From assembly GCA_964438735.1 (NCBI GenBank), contig CAYTLW010000015.1, positions 30,885 to 94,884 on the forward strand: DNA of 64,000 nt, read 5' to 3'. The notes below the pieces were generated by a model. The model saw only the letters and a program-made list of their open reading frames with translations. It was not told the origin of the DNA and made no database searches. The position numbers were made by a program, and so were the translations under genes. Source of the stretch: CAYTLW01 sp964438735. GTDB taxonomy: Bacteria; Myxococcota_A; UBA9042. Below, in pieces: positions 18,788 to 30,200 of this stretch (positions are counted from its first letter, which is position 1; each line of letters opens with the position of its first letter).

Positions 18788-21700
18788 TCATAACGCGGCT
18801 TGACCGGCCGACAAGCGGACTGTGCTTTCGCTCTCGCGGACCTTCCGTTGCCGATGTCGCTCTCGGACCTCGAACGCAAATCCGTCGAGCACCTCGGGAT
18901 CCAGCGGGTCGCCATTGAGCTGAACGGTCAGCGAGGCCAGGCCTTCGCGCTCGGCTACCTGGTAGAACTGCGCTTCGGCCACCTTGGACGGCATGCATTC
19001 CAGCGGACCAACGCTGACCACGCCATCGATCAATCCGTGCCGCCACTCATGGAGCGGCCCGCCCAGGGTCAGCACCGCCTCGCCGATCAATTCCTTGCGA
19101 ATGTAGGGGTCGGCCGCATCCACGGACTCCCTGGCCGGAGTTCGCGCCGGCCAGCTCAGCCGCCGGGCCAGGATGCCATAGAGTCGGTTGAGCGTGCGCA
19201 GCTTGACCATGCGGGTCAGGTGGCTGTCCATGCCGCCGCCGATGCCCTCGAGCATGTTGGCGTACTCAGTGTACTCGATCCACTCGGTGAAGGGGGCGAA
19301 TCGCACTCGAACGCCGCGCTCCTCGAGCTTGTCGAGCACGAAGTCGTTGGAGAAGGGGTCGCAGCGCACGTAGATCTCGCCGACCATCATCACCGTCGGC
19401 ATGTCCTTGCGCTGGTGCACCGCCGCGAACGCGTTGCCCGCCCGCCGCATCAGCGCAGACAGGCCAAAGAGACGGCCATCGGCGACCTGCAGGAGGGCCG
19501 CGGGCAGGGAACGGCCACGCTTCGCCTCCGCCTCGATGATCGCCAGGGCCTCGGCAAAGTAGCGCTCATAGATGGCCTGCGCGGCGCCGGCCTCGGTCTC
19601 CACCGGGCGCACGTCGTAGAGCGCCGCCTGCAGCATGTCCAGGGTCGCAAAGCCGGCGAAGATCAGCGTCGCGAAGCCGCCCGGCAGGCCGGCGAAGTAG
19701 TTGTCGTCGTTGGGCGACCAGACCGACACCCGTTGCTCACCCAAACGCTCCAGCACGATCTTGTGCAGGATGTTGTAGACACCAAAACGGCACGGTCCAT
19801 CCGCTGTGGGCATGAGGAAGCTGAACCGCTCATCGGGTCCCGCCTTGTCGATGCGCTGCAGCAGGCTGCCCAGCGTCACCGTCATGGGCACGCACTCCTT
19901 GCCTGAAGTGTGACGTCGACCGATGCGCACGCTCTCCCGATCGGGCTGCGGCAACACCTCTGCGCCCACACCGGCGCCGTTGAGAGCCGCCGCCAACGCG
20001 TGCGTGCCGACGCCCATGGGTGGGATCAGCACGGTTTCGCCCGCCTTCTGCACCGATGCCAGGCTGCCGCCGCGGCCGTGCTTGAGCAGATCGGTTGCAG
20101 CGCCGCGATCCAGGGTCGAGCCCTCGCCGTGGCTGTCCAGGTCCTCGCGCACGCAGTGCAGGAAGGCCTCGATGCGTGTCTTCGTACCCGCATCGCCGGA
20201 GTGGCCGTCGGTTTCGATGATGGCGAAGGGTTTGCCGGTCATCAGGTAGGAATACATGTGCAGGTTGAAGCTGTCCGGACCGCATGAGTAGTTGGAGCAC
20301 CACATGCTGTAGACGCCTTCGCTGCGGCGAAGTTGCCAGGCGGCGCGCAGGTTGCGCTGGCCGTAGCCCCAGTACATCTCCTTGAACACCGGCACGTCGC
20401 GCGCCACCGGGTAGCAGTCCACCGGGATGGCCAGGGCACCCTGCTCGCGCAGCAGCGCGGGCACGTTGGAGTTCAGCACCTTGTTGTAGATGGTGTAGGG
20501 CCGGCCCAATACGACCACCGGCACCACGCCGCGCTCGCGGGCGAAGGCCAGCGCGCGACGACCGATCTGCAGGCATGCGCCGTCAAATGCCGTCTGTACT
20601 GCGGCGGCGACCCGATGGGCGTCACGCCAGCGCTCGTCGTCGAAACCGAAGTCGGCGGCCAGTCGCTGGCAACTGTCGAGGAAGCCCTCGGAGTGATAGT
20701 TGCCGATGCCCATGTTGATCATGGTCGAGACCACCTTGCACGAGGTCTCTTCTGGCAGGTTCCAGCGCACGATATCCGAGCTCGCCTGCACCATCGGGCA
20801 GACGCAGGAGTTGGGCTCCTTGTCCACTCGCGGCACGCTGCGCACCATGGGAAGGAAGAGATAGTCCGCCTCGGACTCCGCCATCTCCGGCACCAGGCCG
20901 TGGTATTGTTGCAGCGGCGCGCAGAAAGGCACGTTGGCCTCTTCGATGCCCCGCTTGAGCGCCTTGGCGCCGGCGCCCTGGAAGACCACCGGGTCCAGGC
21001 CCAACTCGCGGATGAAGGCCGCGAAGAATGGCGCGCTGCCCTTGAGGACAAACTCGTCGGTCAAGGCCACTGTGGGTCGCCCGCGCGGCTCGGTGGCATC
21101 GCCGATGAGCTCGGCCAGCAGCTCCTCGCGCTCTCGGAAGGGGGTGGGCGCCAGGTCCGGCAGCTTCACCTTGCCGGTGCCCTTGTCCCACATGGAGCAG
21201 CTTCCGCCCCAGGTGAAGCGCTGCTTGCGATCGGTCACCCGCGTCTTCAGCCGGTCGATGCGGCACTTGTTGCCGCTGCCGCCGCAGCCCTTCGAAGAGT
21301 TGCAGATGAAGCTGTCCTTGCAGGTGACCTCGGCCGACAGGAAGCGCTGCGGGTCGATGCCCTGTTCGCGTGCCCCAACCACGTGGCGGGCGGACAACAG
21401 GGCGATGCCCAGCGCGCCCACCGTGCCGGGATCGGGCGGGATGATCACCGCGCTGCCGGTCTGGCGGGCGACGGCGGCGGCCAGGGCGTCGCTCGAAAAC
21501 GGCATCCCCTGACAGAAGACGAACTGGCCCACGGTGCGGCTGCCCTTCACCCGGTTGAGGTAGTTCTGAATGATGGAGTCGTAGATGCCGGCGATGATGG
21601 CCTTGTTCTCGATACCCGCCGCCACCGCCTCGTCGATGATCTCGGCCATGAAGACCGAGCAATGCTGACCCAGGGACACGCCTTCATCTGAAGCCACGGC

Positions 21701-23272
21701 CTCCTGGCCCAGCTGGATGACGCTGTCGATGCCCTCGAATTTGCGGCCCTGCTCCTCGATGAACGAGCCCGTGCCGGCGCTGCAGGCCTCGTTCATGGCC
21801 GCGTCCACCACCCGACCGCCGGCCAGGCGGATGTACTTCGCATCCTGGCCCCCGATCTCGAAGATGGTGTCGACACGGTCGTCGTAATGCAGTGCGCCCT
21901 CGGCGTGGGCCGCGATCTCGTTGAGTACGTAGACGTGTTCGACGCCATAACAGGTCGACAGCAGTGAGCCGACGATCTCCCGACCGCTGCCCGTGGCGCC
22001 AAACGCCACCACAGGCACCTGGCCCACCTCGCTGTCGACGAAGCGTTTCATCAGTCCCTGCGCCGCGGCCACGGGGTCACCGTTCGTGTTCAGGTAGCCC
22101 GACCAGGCCAGCTCGTTACGCCCGCGCACGATGGCCACGGCCTTGGAGCCGGTGGAGCCGATATCGAAGCCGACGATCAGGTCCTCTCCGGGTTGCACAG
22201 TGGTCACCGGCTGGACCGGCATGCGCTTGACCTGGTGCAGGTACTTGCCCAGCGCCGGCACCCGGTCCAGATCCGCCGCCTCGGGAGCGCCCACCAGGCC
22301 CGCCAACGACGGAGCGGAGAGGCGTTGCTCGCGCGCCACCATTGCGCCGCCCAGGGCCTCGACAAAGAGCCCATCTTCGGGGTCGGCGGCGATGGGCCGC
22401 ATCTCGTTTCGTGCCAGGAAGGCGTCAAAATGGGCGCGGATGCGCGGCGCACGCGCGACGCCGCCGATCAGCAGCAGGTCGGCGGGTCCCACGCGCGGCT
22501 TGATCAGCACCTGCACATTCTCGCAGACGGCGTCGTACAGGCCGGCCAGGATGCGCGCCTTGCTTTCCCCCTTGTTGGCCAGGTGGGTCATGTCGGTCTT
22601 GAGGATCACCGGGCAGCGACCCGACAGGGGCGCCGGGTCGGGCACATCGGCGCAGAGCGCGCTGGCCTGCTCGATGTCCAGGTCGAAGCGCTCCACCAGC
22701 TGGCGCAGGAAGTTGCCAGTGCCCTGGGAGCAGCGCGAGTTCTCGCGCATCACCTCGATGCCGCTGTCGCGCATTTCGAGCACGGAGAAGCCGTGGCTGC
22801 CGATGGAGACCACAGTGGCTGGTCGATCGCCGTAGAGGTAACGGAAGCCCGTCGACTGGGCCTGCTTGCCCGGGACCCGCTGCAGCTCTACCAGCCGGCC
22901 GAGACGTCCAACGACCGCCGCGCCGGTCACGTCATCCCAGCGCCAGTCGGCCAGGACCTCCAGCAGGTGGGTCATGGGCTCTTTGTGGTGAGCCACGATG
23001 GCCCGACGCGTCCAGGCGAGGCGCCCTGCCAGTTCGGTCAGCTCCACCACCTTGATGGTCTCGGCGCCCACATCGATGCCGATGAAGCGGGGGCGTCCGT
23101 CTGCGCCAGCTCGATCGGGTTCGAATGCCCGCATGGGGCCCACGGGACCGGCACCCTGGGCGCGACTGCCGTTGCTTCCGTTGGCGCCGTTGCTTCCGTT
23201 GGCGCCGTTGCTTCCGTTGGCGCCGTTGCTTCCGTTGGTGCCGTTGCTGCGGCCGTTGCTTTTCTTGCTCAT
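18788..23272 (-). CDS. Giant 2-hydroxyacyl-CoA dehydratase activase-like protein
   Basis: A 1494-residue fused protein. Residues 1-38 are a low-complexity NGSNGA tract. Two BadF/BcrA ATPase domains follow (about 60-325, starting FIGIDVGAETIKVVEL; and 370-640, starting VGFDIGSTGSKAVAIV). The second has GGQDAKYI and NEACSAGTGSFIEEQ, the activator signature with the cysteine that binds a bridging [4Fe-4S] cluster. Next is a DUF2229-type region (about 715-960), then a segment like the dehydratase subunits (about 1080-1450, with HTSGKECVPMTVTLG). Family members use ATP to drive electrons into radical dehydratases or reductases in anaerobes. The real substrate is unknown. The ATG at 23272 has GGGG upstream. 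Confidence 0.9.
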   Translation of the reverse strand: MSKKSNGRSNGTNGSNGANGSNGANGSNGANGSNGSRAQGAGPVGPMRAFEPDRAGADGRPRFIGIDVGAETIKVVELTELAGRLAWTRRAIVAHHKEPMTHLLEVLADWRWDDVTGAAVVGRLGRLVELQRVPGKQAQSTGFRYLYGDRPATVVSIGSHGFSVLEMRDSGIEVMRENSRCSQGTGNFLRQLVERFDLDIEQASALCADVPDPAPLSGRCPVILKTDMTHLANKGESKARILAGLYDAVCENVQVLIKPRVGPADLLLIGGVARAPRIRAHFDAFLARNEMRPIAADPEDGLFVEALGGAMVAREQRLSAPSLAGLVGAPEAADLDRVPALGKYLHQVKRMPVQPVTTVQPGEDLIVGFDIGSTGSKAVAIVRGRNELAWSGYLNTNGDPVAAAQGLMKRFVDSEVGQVPVVAFGATGSGREIVGSLLSTCYGVEHVYVLNEIAAHAEGALHYDDRVDTIFEIGGQDAKYIRLAGGRVVDAAMNEACSAGTGSFIEEQGRKFEGIDSVIQLGQEAVASDEGVSLGQHCSVFMAEIIDEAVAAGIENKAIIAGIYDSIIQNYLNRVKGSRTVGQFVFCQGMPFSSDALAAAVARQTGSAVIIPPDPGTVGALGIALLSARHVVGAREQGIDPQRFLSAEVTCKDSFICNSSKGCGGSGNKCRIDRLKTRVTDRKQRFTWGGSCSMWDKGTGKVKLPDLAPTPFREREELLAELIGDATEPRGRPTVALTDEFVLKGSAPFFAAFIRELGLDPVVFQGAGAKALKRGIEEANVPFCAPLQQYHGLVPEMAESEADYLFLPMVRSVPRVDKEPNSCVCPMVQASSDIVRWNLPEETSCKVVSTMINMGIGNYHSEGFLDSCQRLAADFGFDDERWRDAHRVAAAVQTAFDGACLQIGRRALAFARERGVVPVVVLGRPYTIYNKVLNSNVPALLREQGALAIPVDCYPVARDVPVFKEMYWGYGQRNLRAAWQLRRSEGVYSMWCSNYSCGPDSFNLHMYSYLMTGKPFAIIETDGHSGDAGTKTRIEAFLHCVREDLDSHGEGSTLDRGAATDLLKHGRGGSLASVQKAGETVLIPPMGVGTHALAAALNGAGVGAEVLPQPDRESVRIGRRHTSGKECVPMTVTLGSLLQRIDKAGPDERFSFLMPTADGPCRFGVYNILHKIVLERLGEQRVSVWSPNDDNYFAGLPGGFATLIFAGFATLDMLQAALYDVRPVETEAGAAQAIYERYFAEALAIIEAEAKRGRSLPAALLQVADGRLFGLSALMRRAGNAFAAVHQRKDMPTVMMVGEIYVRCDPFSNDFVLDKLEERGVRVRFAPFTEWIEYTEYANMLEGIGGGMDSHLTRMVKLRTLNRLYGILARRLSWPARTPARESVDAADPYIRKELIGEAVLTLGGPLHEWRHGLIDGVVSVGPLECMPSKVAEAQFYQVAEREGLASLTVQLNGDPLDPEVLDGFAFEVRERHRQRKVRESESTVRLSAGQAAL
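23171..23242. repeat. Four 18-bp tandem repeats in activase N-terminus
   Basis: Four head-to-tail copies of GTTGCTTCCGTTGGCGCC (plus-strand reading), the last with one change. They encode the repeated Asn-Gly-Ser/Ala hexapeptide at the start of the activase protein. Copy number is likely to vary between strains. Confidence 0.9.
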
Positions 23273-23314
23273 TTGATCCCCATCGCCCCGCGCCTGCTCT
23301 CCAGAAGCGCACTT

Positions 23315-23337
23315 AGACAAGACTGGCTGTCTGGTCT
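23315..23337. promoter_or_regulatory. Candidate operator palindrome upstream of activase
   Basis: AGACAAGAC and GTCTGGTCT form an inverted repeat with 8 of 9 positions matching around a 5-base spacer. It lies 43-65 bases upstream of the activase start, where a promoter would be. Size and symmetry fit a TetR-type operator. No regulator gene is adjacent. Confidence 0.45.
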
Positions 23338-23470
23338 ACTTGGTCGCGATGCTAGAGGGGTCAAACTCATTTGTCGACCCTTTTGTCGACAGTCGTGTTC
23401 AGCCTGCCAACCCCTTGGAGTTCACACGACTTGCGGCGGCCCGCAGGGGCACGGTACCTGGGACGCACCG

Positions 23471-23604
23471 ATGATGCTGATCGCCACGTTGACCTTGGGC
23501 TGCGGCGAGCCGGAAGAGAAAAGGAATGCTCGCTGCCCGTAAGCGTTCACGGCGGCTGTAAGACCTGTGCCAAGGCCCTCGCTGAACAGTGCTGTGGCAG
23601 TTGA
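23471..23604 (+). pseudogene. Possible broken small Cys-rich lipoprotein gene
   Basis: ATG ATG at 23471 opens a short hydrophobic signal ending in LTLGC, a lipobox, and stops after 23 codons. Shifting back one base near the AAAA run (about 23520) gives a continuous frame rich in cysteines (GGCKTCAKALAEQCCGS) to a TGA at 23604. The sum would be a lipoprotein of about 45 residues. An indel in the homopolymer, real or a sequencing error, explains it. The ribosome site is weak and chance cannot be excluded. Confidence 0.3.
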
Positions 23605-23797
23605 ATCGGAGCACTGCGTCTCAAATTACTCCAACTTGCCCTGCCCACAGCACCGAGATCATTCGAGCGCTTCATTTAGCGCTTGAATCCTGGTGTACGC
23701 CCTGATAGCGGTAAAACGCACGCCCACCCCCGGCGCACCGCGGGTGTGCAGCCCACCCACCCCACGGAGCGTCGATCAGCCAACAGGATCGAACCGC

Positions 23798-24265
23798 ATG
23801 AACAAGATTCATCTCGACTGGGATCAAGATGCGATCCGACTGTCCGAGGTACCGCTTTCGCGCCATCCGTTGCTGGAGAAGAAGGGCGTCTACGCCCTGG
23901 TCTCCGCGCGTTTGGACGAAGACGCCGATCTCTGGCGGGGATTCTCCCTCCTTCACGTCGCCGCAGCCCACACAGACAGCCTCCGCAACGCCATCATGAA
24001 GCCCCAGGCCGTATATGAAGCCGCCGCCGCGAAGGTGCCTGAGGGCAGCCAGATCATCGTCATGCTGGCTTCATTTGGCGAGAGCACGCTAAAGCGCAAG
24101 ACGCGAGAGTTCATCGCCGACATGGAGGCCTGCCTTCGGTCGCGCAATACCATCGCATGCGTGCCCGATGGGGCTCCGCTGGACGTGAAGTCCGACATCA
24201 GCGTGGTCAATCACGGCAACTACACGCCCCTGAAGTGGCGTTCGCTCGCTCGCGCCAGCAAGTAA
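23798..24265 (+). CDS. Small protein, possible degenerate GIY-YIG fold
   Basis: A 155-residue cytosolic protein. The order KKGVYALVSA, then FSLLHVAAAHTDSLRNAI, then an amphipathic helix and a basic region, recalls the layout of GIY-YIG nuclease domains (a GxY strand, a YxG-like strand and the following Arg helix). The YIG triad is replaced, so catalysis is unlikely or the match is only structural. I do not recognise a named family. The chosen ATG removes 35 unrelated upstream codons. Only a weak AGGA lies before it. It converges on the giant lipoprotein gene with a 3-base gap. Confidence 0.65.
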   Translation: MNKIHLDWDQDAIRLSEVPLSRHPLLEKKGVYALVSARLDEDADLWRGFSLLHVAAAHTDSLRNAIMKPQAVYEAAAAKVPEGSQIIVMLASFGESTLKRKTREFIADMEACLRSRNTIACVPDGAPLDVKSDISVVNHGNYTPLKWRSLARASK

Positions 24266-24268
24266 ACG

Positions 24269-27200
24269 CTACTTGCAGACAAATCTCAGGTTGTCGAAGT
24301 AGGCCTTGGTCTTCTTGACCTTGTTGTTGCGGCGTAACTCGATGGCCGGCACCAACGCCTGCCCATTGGTCTCCGGATTCGCTGTGCCGCTCATCAATTG
24401 CCAGCCGGATGTGCTCTTGCAATGCACACCCATGGCCCAGCTCTCCGAGTCCACATCTTCGTTGGGATCCTGCTCCAAGAACGGCTCGTCGGGTCGCTGC
24501 AAGGAGACCGCCAGCGGATGCCCATCCTGGCCAGCGCCCGCGGCGCAGATGTCCGTGTCCATGAAGACGTTGGCATAGTAGCTGTAGCTGGCACCGAGCA
24601 CCGGTATCAAGAAGCGCCCGCCCTTGACCTCGCGGGCGATCAGGGTCGCCGCCTTGCCGTCCTTGACGAACTCATTGTGCCAGCCATATGCGGCGTTATC
24701 CTTGCTCTTGACCTGCGTCTGGCTGAGCTGGAATCGAATGTTTGCCACGTCCTGCGACGTGGTGGCCCAGTCGGCAAAGCCGTTGGTGTCGAAACTCTCG
24801 GCAAAGCAGGTGTACGAACACTTTCCGGCGATGGCGATATCGTCGACGCGGAAGTTCGCCGACGCCGACTTGGTGGCCGATGAGAGGGCCTCGAAGCGCA
24901 CGTCGATCGTCTTGCCGGCCCATGGACCCAACTTGATGGTGTGGACCTGCCAGGTCGGCTGACTGGCGCAGCGCTGGTCGACCACCTGGCCGGCGATCGA
25001 CACCGTGAGCCGGTCGCCCTTACAGCTCTGGTCGCCCAGCGAGGTGGCCTGCAGGGCGTAGTGCAGGACATCGCCGCTGGCCGGCTGGATTTGTGGAACC
25101 GTGAACGCGACCTTCTGTGCCTTGCCGCCGGGCGGGCTGCCGGACCACTTGGCCACCAGGGACGCCTTGCCGGCGTGGCCGCTCTTTTTGTCGACGGTCC
25201 AGCTGGCCCAGGAGGGAGCGCTGGCCTCCATCTTCCAGGGTTGGGGGATGCGTGGCGGTTCCGGCTTGCCGTCGACGATGAAGCGACGGCGATCCTCGAA
25301 GCCCACACCCAGGCACGCCGGACCACAGCCACCCGCCAGGGCCAGCGAGTCGATGTCGATCAGACCTGTATCCTTGTCCGATGTGCCGGCCAGCACGCGG
25401 AACTCCAGGTCGATGGCGGCACCCGCCCAGGCGCTCAGGTCCAGGGAGATGCGCTCCCATCCGTCGACCAGGTCGATCTGCTTGCTGTTGTCACAGCGCT
25501 CCCAGACGACCTGGTTGTTGACCCGCACTTCCAGCGAGTCGAAGGTGCAGCTCTCGTTGCTGAAATTGGTCAACAGGCGGAACGAAAGTGTCGCTGGCGC
25601 TCCTTCCTTCAGATACAGGCGGCGGTAAAGCAGCCACGTCTGGGATCGGGGCTGACCCTTGGGATCGTCGCCCGGGCCCTTCCACTGGATGCGCAACGCG
25701 CGCTTGCTGTTGTTCCAGGTGTTCTTGTCGGTAGAGGTGAAGGCGACGTACTTGGGGTCGCTGGCGTGGGTCACCCAGCCAGGCGGCAAGATGATGCCTT
25801 CCTTGCTCATCACCGTGGCGTCCCAGTTTTCATCGATGCACTTGGTGCAGCCGACCATGGGCTTGTGGTCGCACTTGCCCAACATACAGGAGTCCAGCGT
25901 GCAGCCGTCGTCGTCATCGCAGGCCTTTGCCTTGCCCGGCATGCACTCTCCCTTGGCGCATTGATCACTCTCGGTGCACGGGTTGTTGTCGTCGCAGTGC
26001 ACGGACTTGGTGCTGGTGCACGAGCCTTCGTCCAGCTTCACGTTCAAGGGGCTGCACTCATAGCCGAAGGGGCACTTGGGCGGCTTCTCGCTGGGCTTGC
26101 AGGCCTGCGCCGGCACCAGCAGGGGATAGCTCTCTTTGGCCGTGACCAGGCACTTGGACTTGGTCTCACCCTCGCTTTTGCAGATGGAAGATGCGCAGAG
26201 GCCTTGGAATTCCTTGCACGTGACCAGCGCGCCTTTGGCGCAGGAGCCGCCGACGCAGGCATCCCCCTTGGTGCAGCCGTTGTTGTCGGCATTGCACGTG
26301 TCGCCATCGGCTTTGGGTACCGCCAGGCAGAGGAACTTATCCGAGCCTTTGTTCTTGCAACCGCCCAGGATGCAGGCGCCCTTGGCTTTGTCCTTGCAGT
26401 TGGGGGCTGGCCCTGCGATGCACTTGCCCGCCTTGCACGCATCGCCCACCGTACAGCCATCGCCGTCGGCGTCGCACTTGCTGCCATCGGTCTTCGGCTT
26501 GCCCGTACAGGTGAACGAGTCGATGCCGGTGCTCTTGCAGGCGCCCGTGGCGCAGGAGCCGGCGAACGCCAGGCAATCGACCAGCTTGCCGGTCTGGCAG
26601 GCGCCATCCTTGTTGCACTTGTCGTCCACGGTGCAGCCGCTGCCGTCGGCGTCGCAGAGCGTGCCGGTCTTGGCCGGCACCGCCTTGCAGCTGCCAAATG
26701 CGTTGCCGAGCGAGATGCAGGTGCCCACCAGGCAGCCAGCGTTGCCGTCGAACTTCGAGCAGTCCATGAGCTTGCCGGGCGTGCACTCGCCGCTGGAACA
26801 GCGATCACCCACCGTGCAGCCGTCCTTGTCCGCTTCGCAGGGTTTGTTCTCGTTGACCGGCGTGCCGATGCATTCGAATGTGGCGCCCTTGGTCTGGCAG
26901 GCGCCGAGGCTGCAGGCGCTCACCTTGTTGGAGCAGTCGGGCAGGGCGCCAGGCACGCATTTGCCCTTCACGCAGCTGTCGTTGACCGTGCAGCCGTTGT
27001 TGTCCGCATCGCAGCCTTTGCCCTCGTTGAGCGACTTGGGCATACAGGCGCCGGTTCCGCCGTTGGCCTTGGGATCGCAGATGCCTTTGGCGCAGAACGA
27101 GTTCAGGTGACCACAATTCGGCTCGCCCAGTCCGGCGACGCATTGGCCGGCCTTGCAGAAGTCTCCGTGGGTACACTTCTGGCCGTCGTCGCAGGGGGCG

Positions 27201-30200
27201 AGATCCTTGGCCGGTTGGGTCTTGCAGGTGAACGAGGACTTGCCCGTCGAGTTGCAGGTCGCCACCTCGCAGGGTCCGCCGACCCCCTCGCAGTCGATCA
27301 ATTTGCCGGCGATGCACTTGCCGTTGTCGCACTTATCGCTGGCGGTGCAGCCATCGGCGTCTGAGTCGCAGGTCACCGTGCCGGTCTTGGGGAGTTGAAC
27401 ACAGCTGTAGCCCACCTTGCTGCTCGGATCTTCGACGCAATCGGCCTTGTTGCAGTCGTCGATCAGGGCCGAGCAATCCGCCACCACGCCGGAGGTGCAG
27501 CTGCCGCCCTGGCAGGTATCGCCCACCGTGCAGCGCACGCCGTCATCGCACTTGCTGCCGTTGATCAGCTGCTTGACGCCGCATTTGCCGGTCAGGCTGT
27601 CGCAGACGTTCTTCTGGCAAGGCTTGTCACCGGTGGTGTCGCAGATCACGGGGTCGGGGAAGGGCTGGCACTTGCCGGCTTTGCCGCCCTTCTTGTCGGG
27701 CACACATTTCCAGGCGCCGTTGCACAGGTTGTTGTCGTCGAAGATGGCGCACTCGGCGTCCTGGCCGCCCGGACAGAGCGGGCAGGTGACCTTGCCACCG
27801 CTGCAGAAGCCGCCCTGGCAGACCGTGCCCTTGGTGCAGGGGTCGTCATCCTCGCAGCCGACCCCGTTGGCGAGGTCGGCCACCAGGCAGCCCTTCAGCT
27901 TGTGGCAGTTGTCCTGGGTGCATGGATTGCCGTCATCGCAGGTCTTCTTGCTGCCGACGCATTTGCCCTTGCCGTCGCAGAGGTCTGTGGTGCAGGCATC
28001 GCCATCGTCGCAGACGGTCGAGGTGCTGGCGTCCGGCAGGTAGATGCAGCCCTTTTCGGGATCGCAGCTGTCCGTCGTGCAGGTGTCGTCGTCGTTGCAG
28101 GTCTTGAGCTCGACCTGGCACTTGGCGCCCTTGCAGGTGCCGTCTTTGGTGCAGGCGGTGCCGTCGGTGCAGCCCTTCTTGCCGTTGAGCGCTTCGTGCA
28201 GGCAGCCCTTGCCGGTGCCCTTGGGCGCGGCGGGTGATTTGGGCGGGTCGCACTTGTCGAAGGTGCAGTCGTTGGCGTCGTTGCAGGGATTCGCCTTGAT
28301 GACGCAGCCCTTGTCGGCCACACATTCATCCAGCGTGCACGGATTGCTGTCATCGCAGTTCAGCTTCACACCCTGGCAGCCGCCGCCGCTGCAGGTATCC
28401 TTGGTGGTGCAGGTGTCGCCATCGTTGCAATTGATGCCGTCGCTCTGGACGATGGCGCAGCCATTTTTGGCCGTGCAGGGGCCGACGACGACGGTGCATG
28501 GGTTGTTATCCTCGCAGACCAGCGGCACCGCTTTGCAGGCGCCGCTCCCATCGCACGCGTCCTTTTCGGTGCACTTGTCGCCGTCATCGCAGGGCTGCCC
28601 GGCCACCGGCACCACCGCACACTTGCCCTTGATGCACTTGTCGATGGTGCAGCTGTTGCCGTCGTCGCAGACCTGGCCCTTGCCAACGCATTTGCCCGCC
28701 TTGTCACAGAAGTCGCCGAATGAGCAGGCGTCGCCATCATCGCAGTCCTTGCCGGCCACCTGCACGTGCTTGCAGCCTCCCTTGCCATCGCAGGCGTCCA
28801 CGGTGCAGCCCTCGCCATCGTCGCAATCGACAGGCGTGGACTCACACTTGCCCTGCTTGCAGGCGTCGCCATTGGTGCACGGGTTGCCATCATCACACTC
28901 GGCCTTCGGGGCCACCAGGGCCGCACAACCTCCCTTGCCGGCGATGCAGGTGTTGATGGTGCAGGGATTGCCGTCATCGCAGTTGAGCAACTTGCCGGCG
29001 CACTTGCCCTTGTTGCAGCTGTCCTTTTCGGTGCAGGGATTGCCATCACTGCACTTGCCGCCATCGGCGACCGGCGCGTTGCCGCATCCGAACGTCTTGT
29101 CGCAGACGTCGATGGTGCACGCGATGCCATCGCTGCAGTCGACCTTGCCGCTGGCGACGCATTTGCCGCCGGTGCAGGTCTCCAGCAGCGAGCAGGCGTC
29201 GCCATCATCACACTTGGCGCCGCCCGCGGCGGGTTTGCCGACGCACTTGCCGGTACCCGGTTCGCAGGTATTGATCTGGCACGGCTTGCCCGCCAGAGGG
29301 GTGCACTTCACCACTGACTTGGTGTCGGCCACGCACAGCCCGGCGGTGCACTTGACGATGCCATTGCACAGGTTGCCATCGTCGTACTTGATGCAATCCG
29401 CATCGCCTTTGCACTGACAATTGTTGGGCCCGGTGCAGGTGCCCGCTTTGCACGAGGTGACCTTGGTACAGGCGTTGCCGTCATCGCAGGCGGTGTTGTC
29501 CTTCTTGGGTGCGAAGATGCAGCCCGCCTTGGGATTGCAGCTGTCATTGGTGCACGGATTGTTGTCGTCGCATTTCAAAGGCGTGCCCTGGCAGCCGCCC
29601 TTCTTGTCGCAGATCTTGTCGACCAGACACTTGCTGGGCGTGGTGCATGGCGTGCCCGCCGGCTTGAACTTGGTCGAGCATTTCCCAGTGCTCGGATTGC
29701 ACAACGCGGCGCTGCACTCGTCGCCGGTGGCGCCGCAATCGACCACCGTCTGCGGATCCACGGCGCAGACCTTGGGGCTGCCGCACGAACCACCGCCGGG
29801 CATGCAGCGGATCACGCCATTGCAGGGGTTGCCGTCGTCGAGCTTCAGGCAATCGATGTCGCTGTTGCAGGGGCTGCAGCTGCCCTGCCCCTTGCACTTG
29901 CCGGCGTCGCAGACATCGTTGGACGTACAGCCGCAGCCGTCATCGCAGGGGGAGCCGCCGGCCTTGGGGATGTAGGTGCATCCTGCCTTGGAGTCGCAGA
30001 TGTCGGTGGTGCACGTGTTGTCGTCATTACACACCACGTCGCTGCCGGCGCACTTGCCGTCGACGCATTGCTCGCCGCCCGTGCAGGGATCGCCGTCATC
30101 GCATGGGCCGATGAAGGTCTTGTGCAGGCAGTCGCCGGTCTTGGCGTCGCAGCTGTCGTGGGTGCACGGGTTGGTGTCGGCGCAGGCCTTGTCGCCGCCA

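Larger units (their letters stand above)
23273..23797. other. Sparse intergenic region between divergent genes
   Basis: This stretch separates the activase from a forward gene. It holds the operator-like palindrome (23315-23337), a hairpin with a 7-bp TGTCGAC/GTCGACA stem and CCTTTT loop (23372-23391), a broken small lipoprotein frame (23471-23604), and an 8-bp hairpin with an AGCGCT core, a TCATTT loop and one G-T pair (23664-23685). I see no RNA gene. Confidence 0.6.

Noticed and set aside
24941..27364. Long forward open frame inside the giant cysteine-repeat gene
   Set aside because: Antisense shadow of the repetitive CDDG codons; low complexity and no ribosome site.
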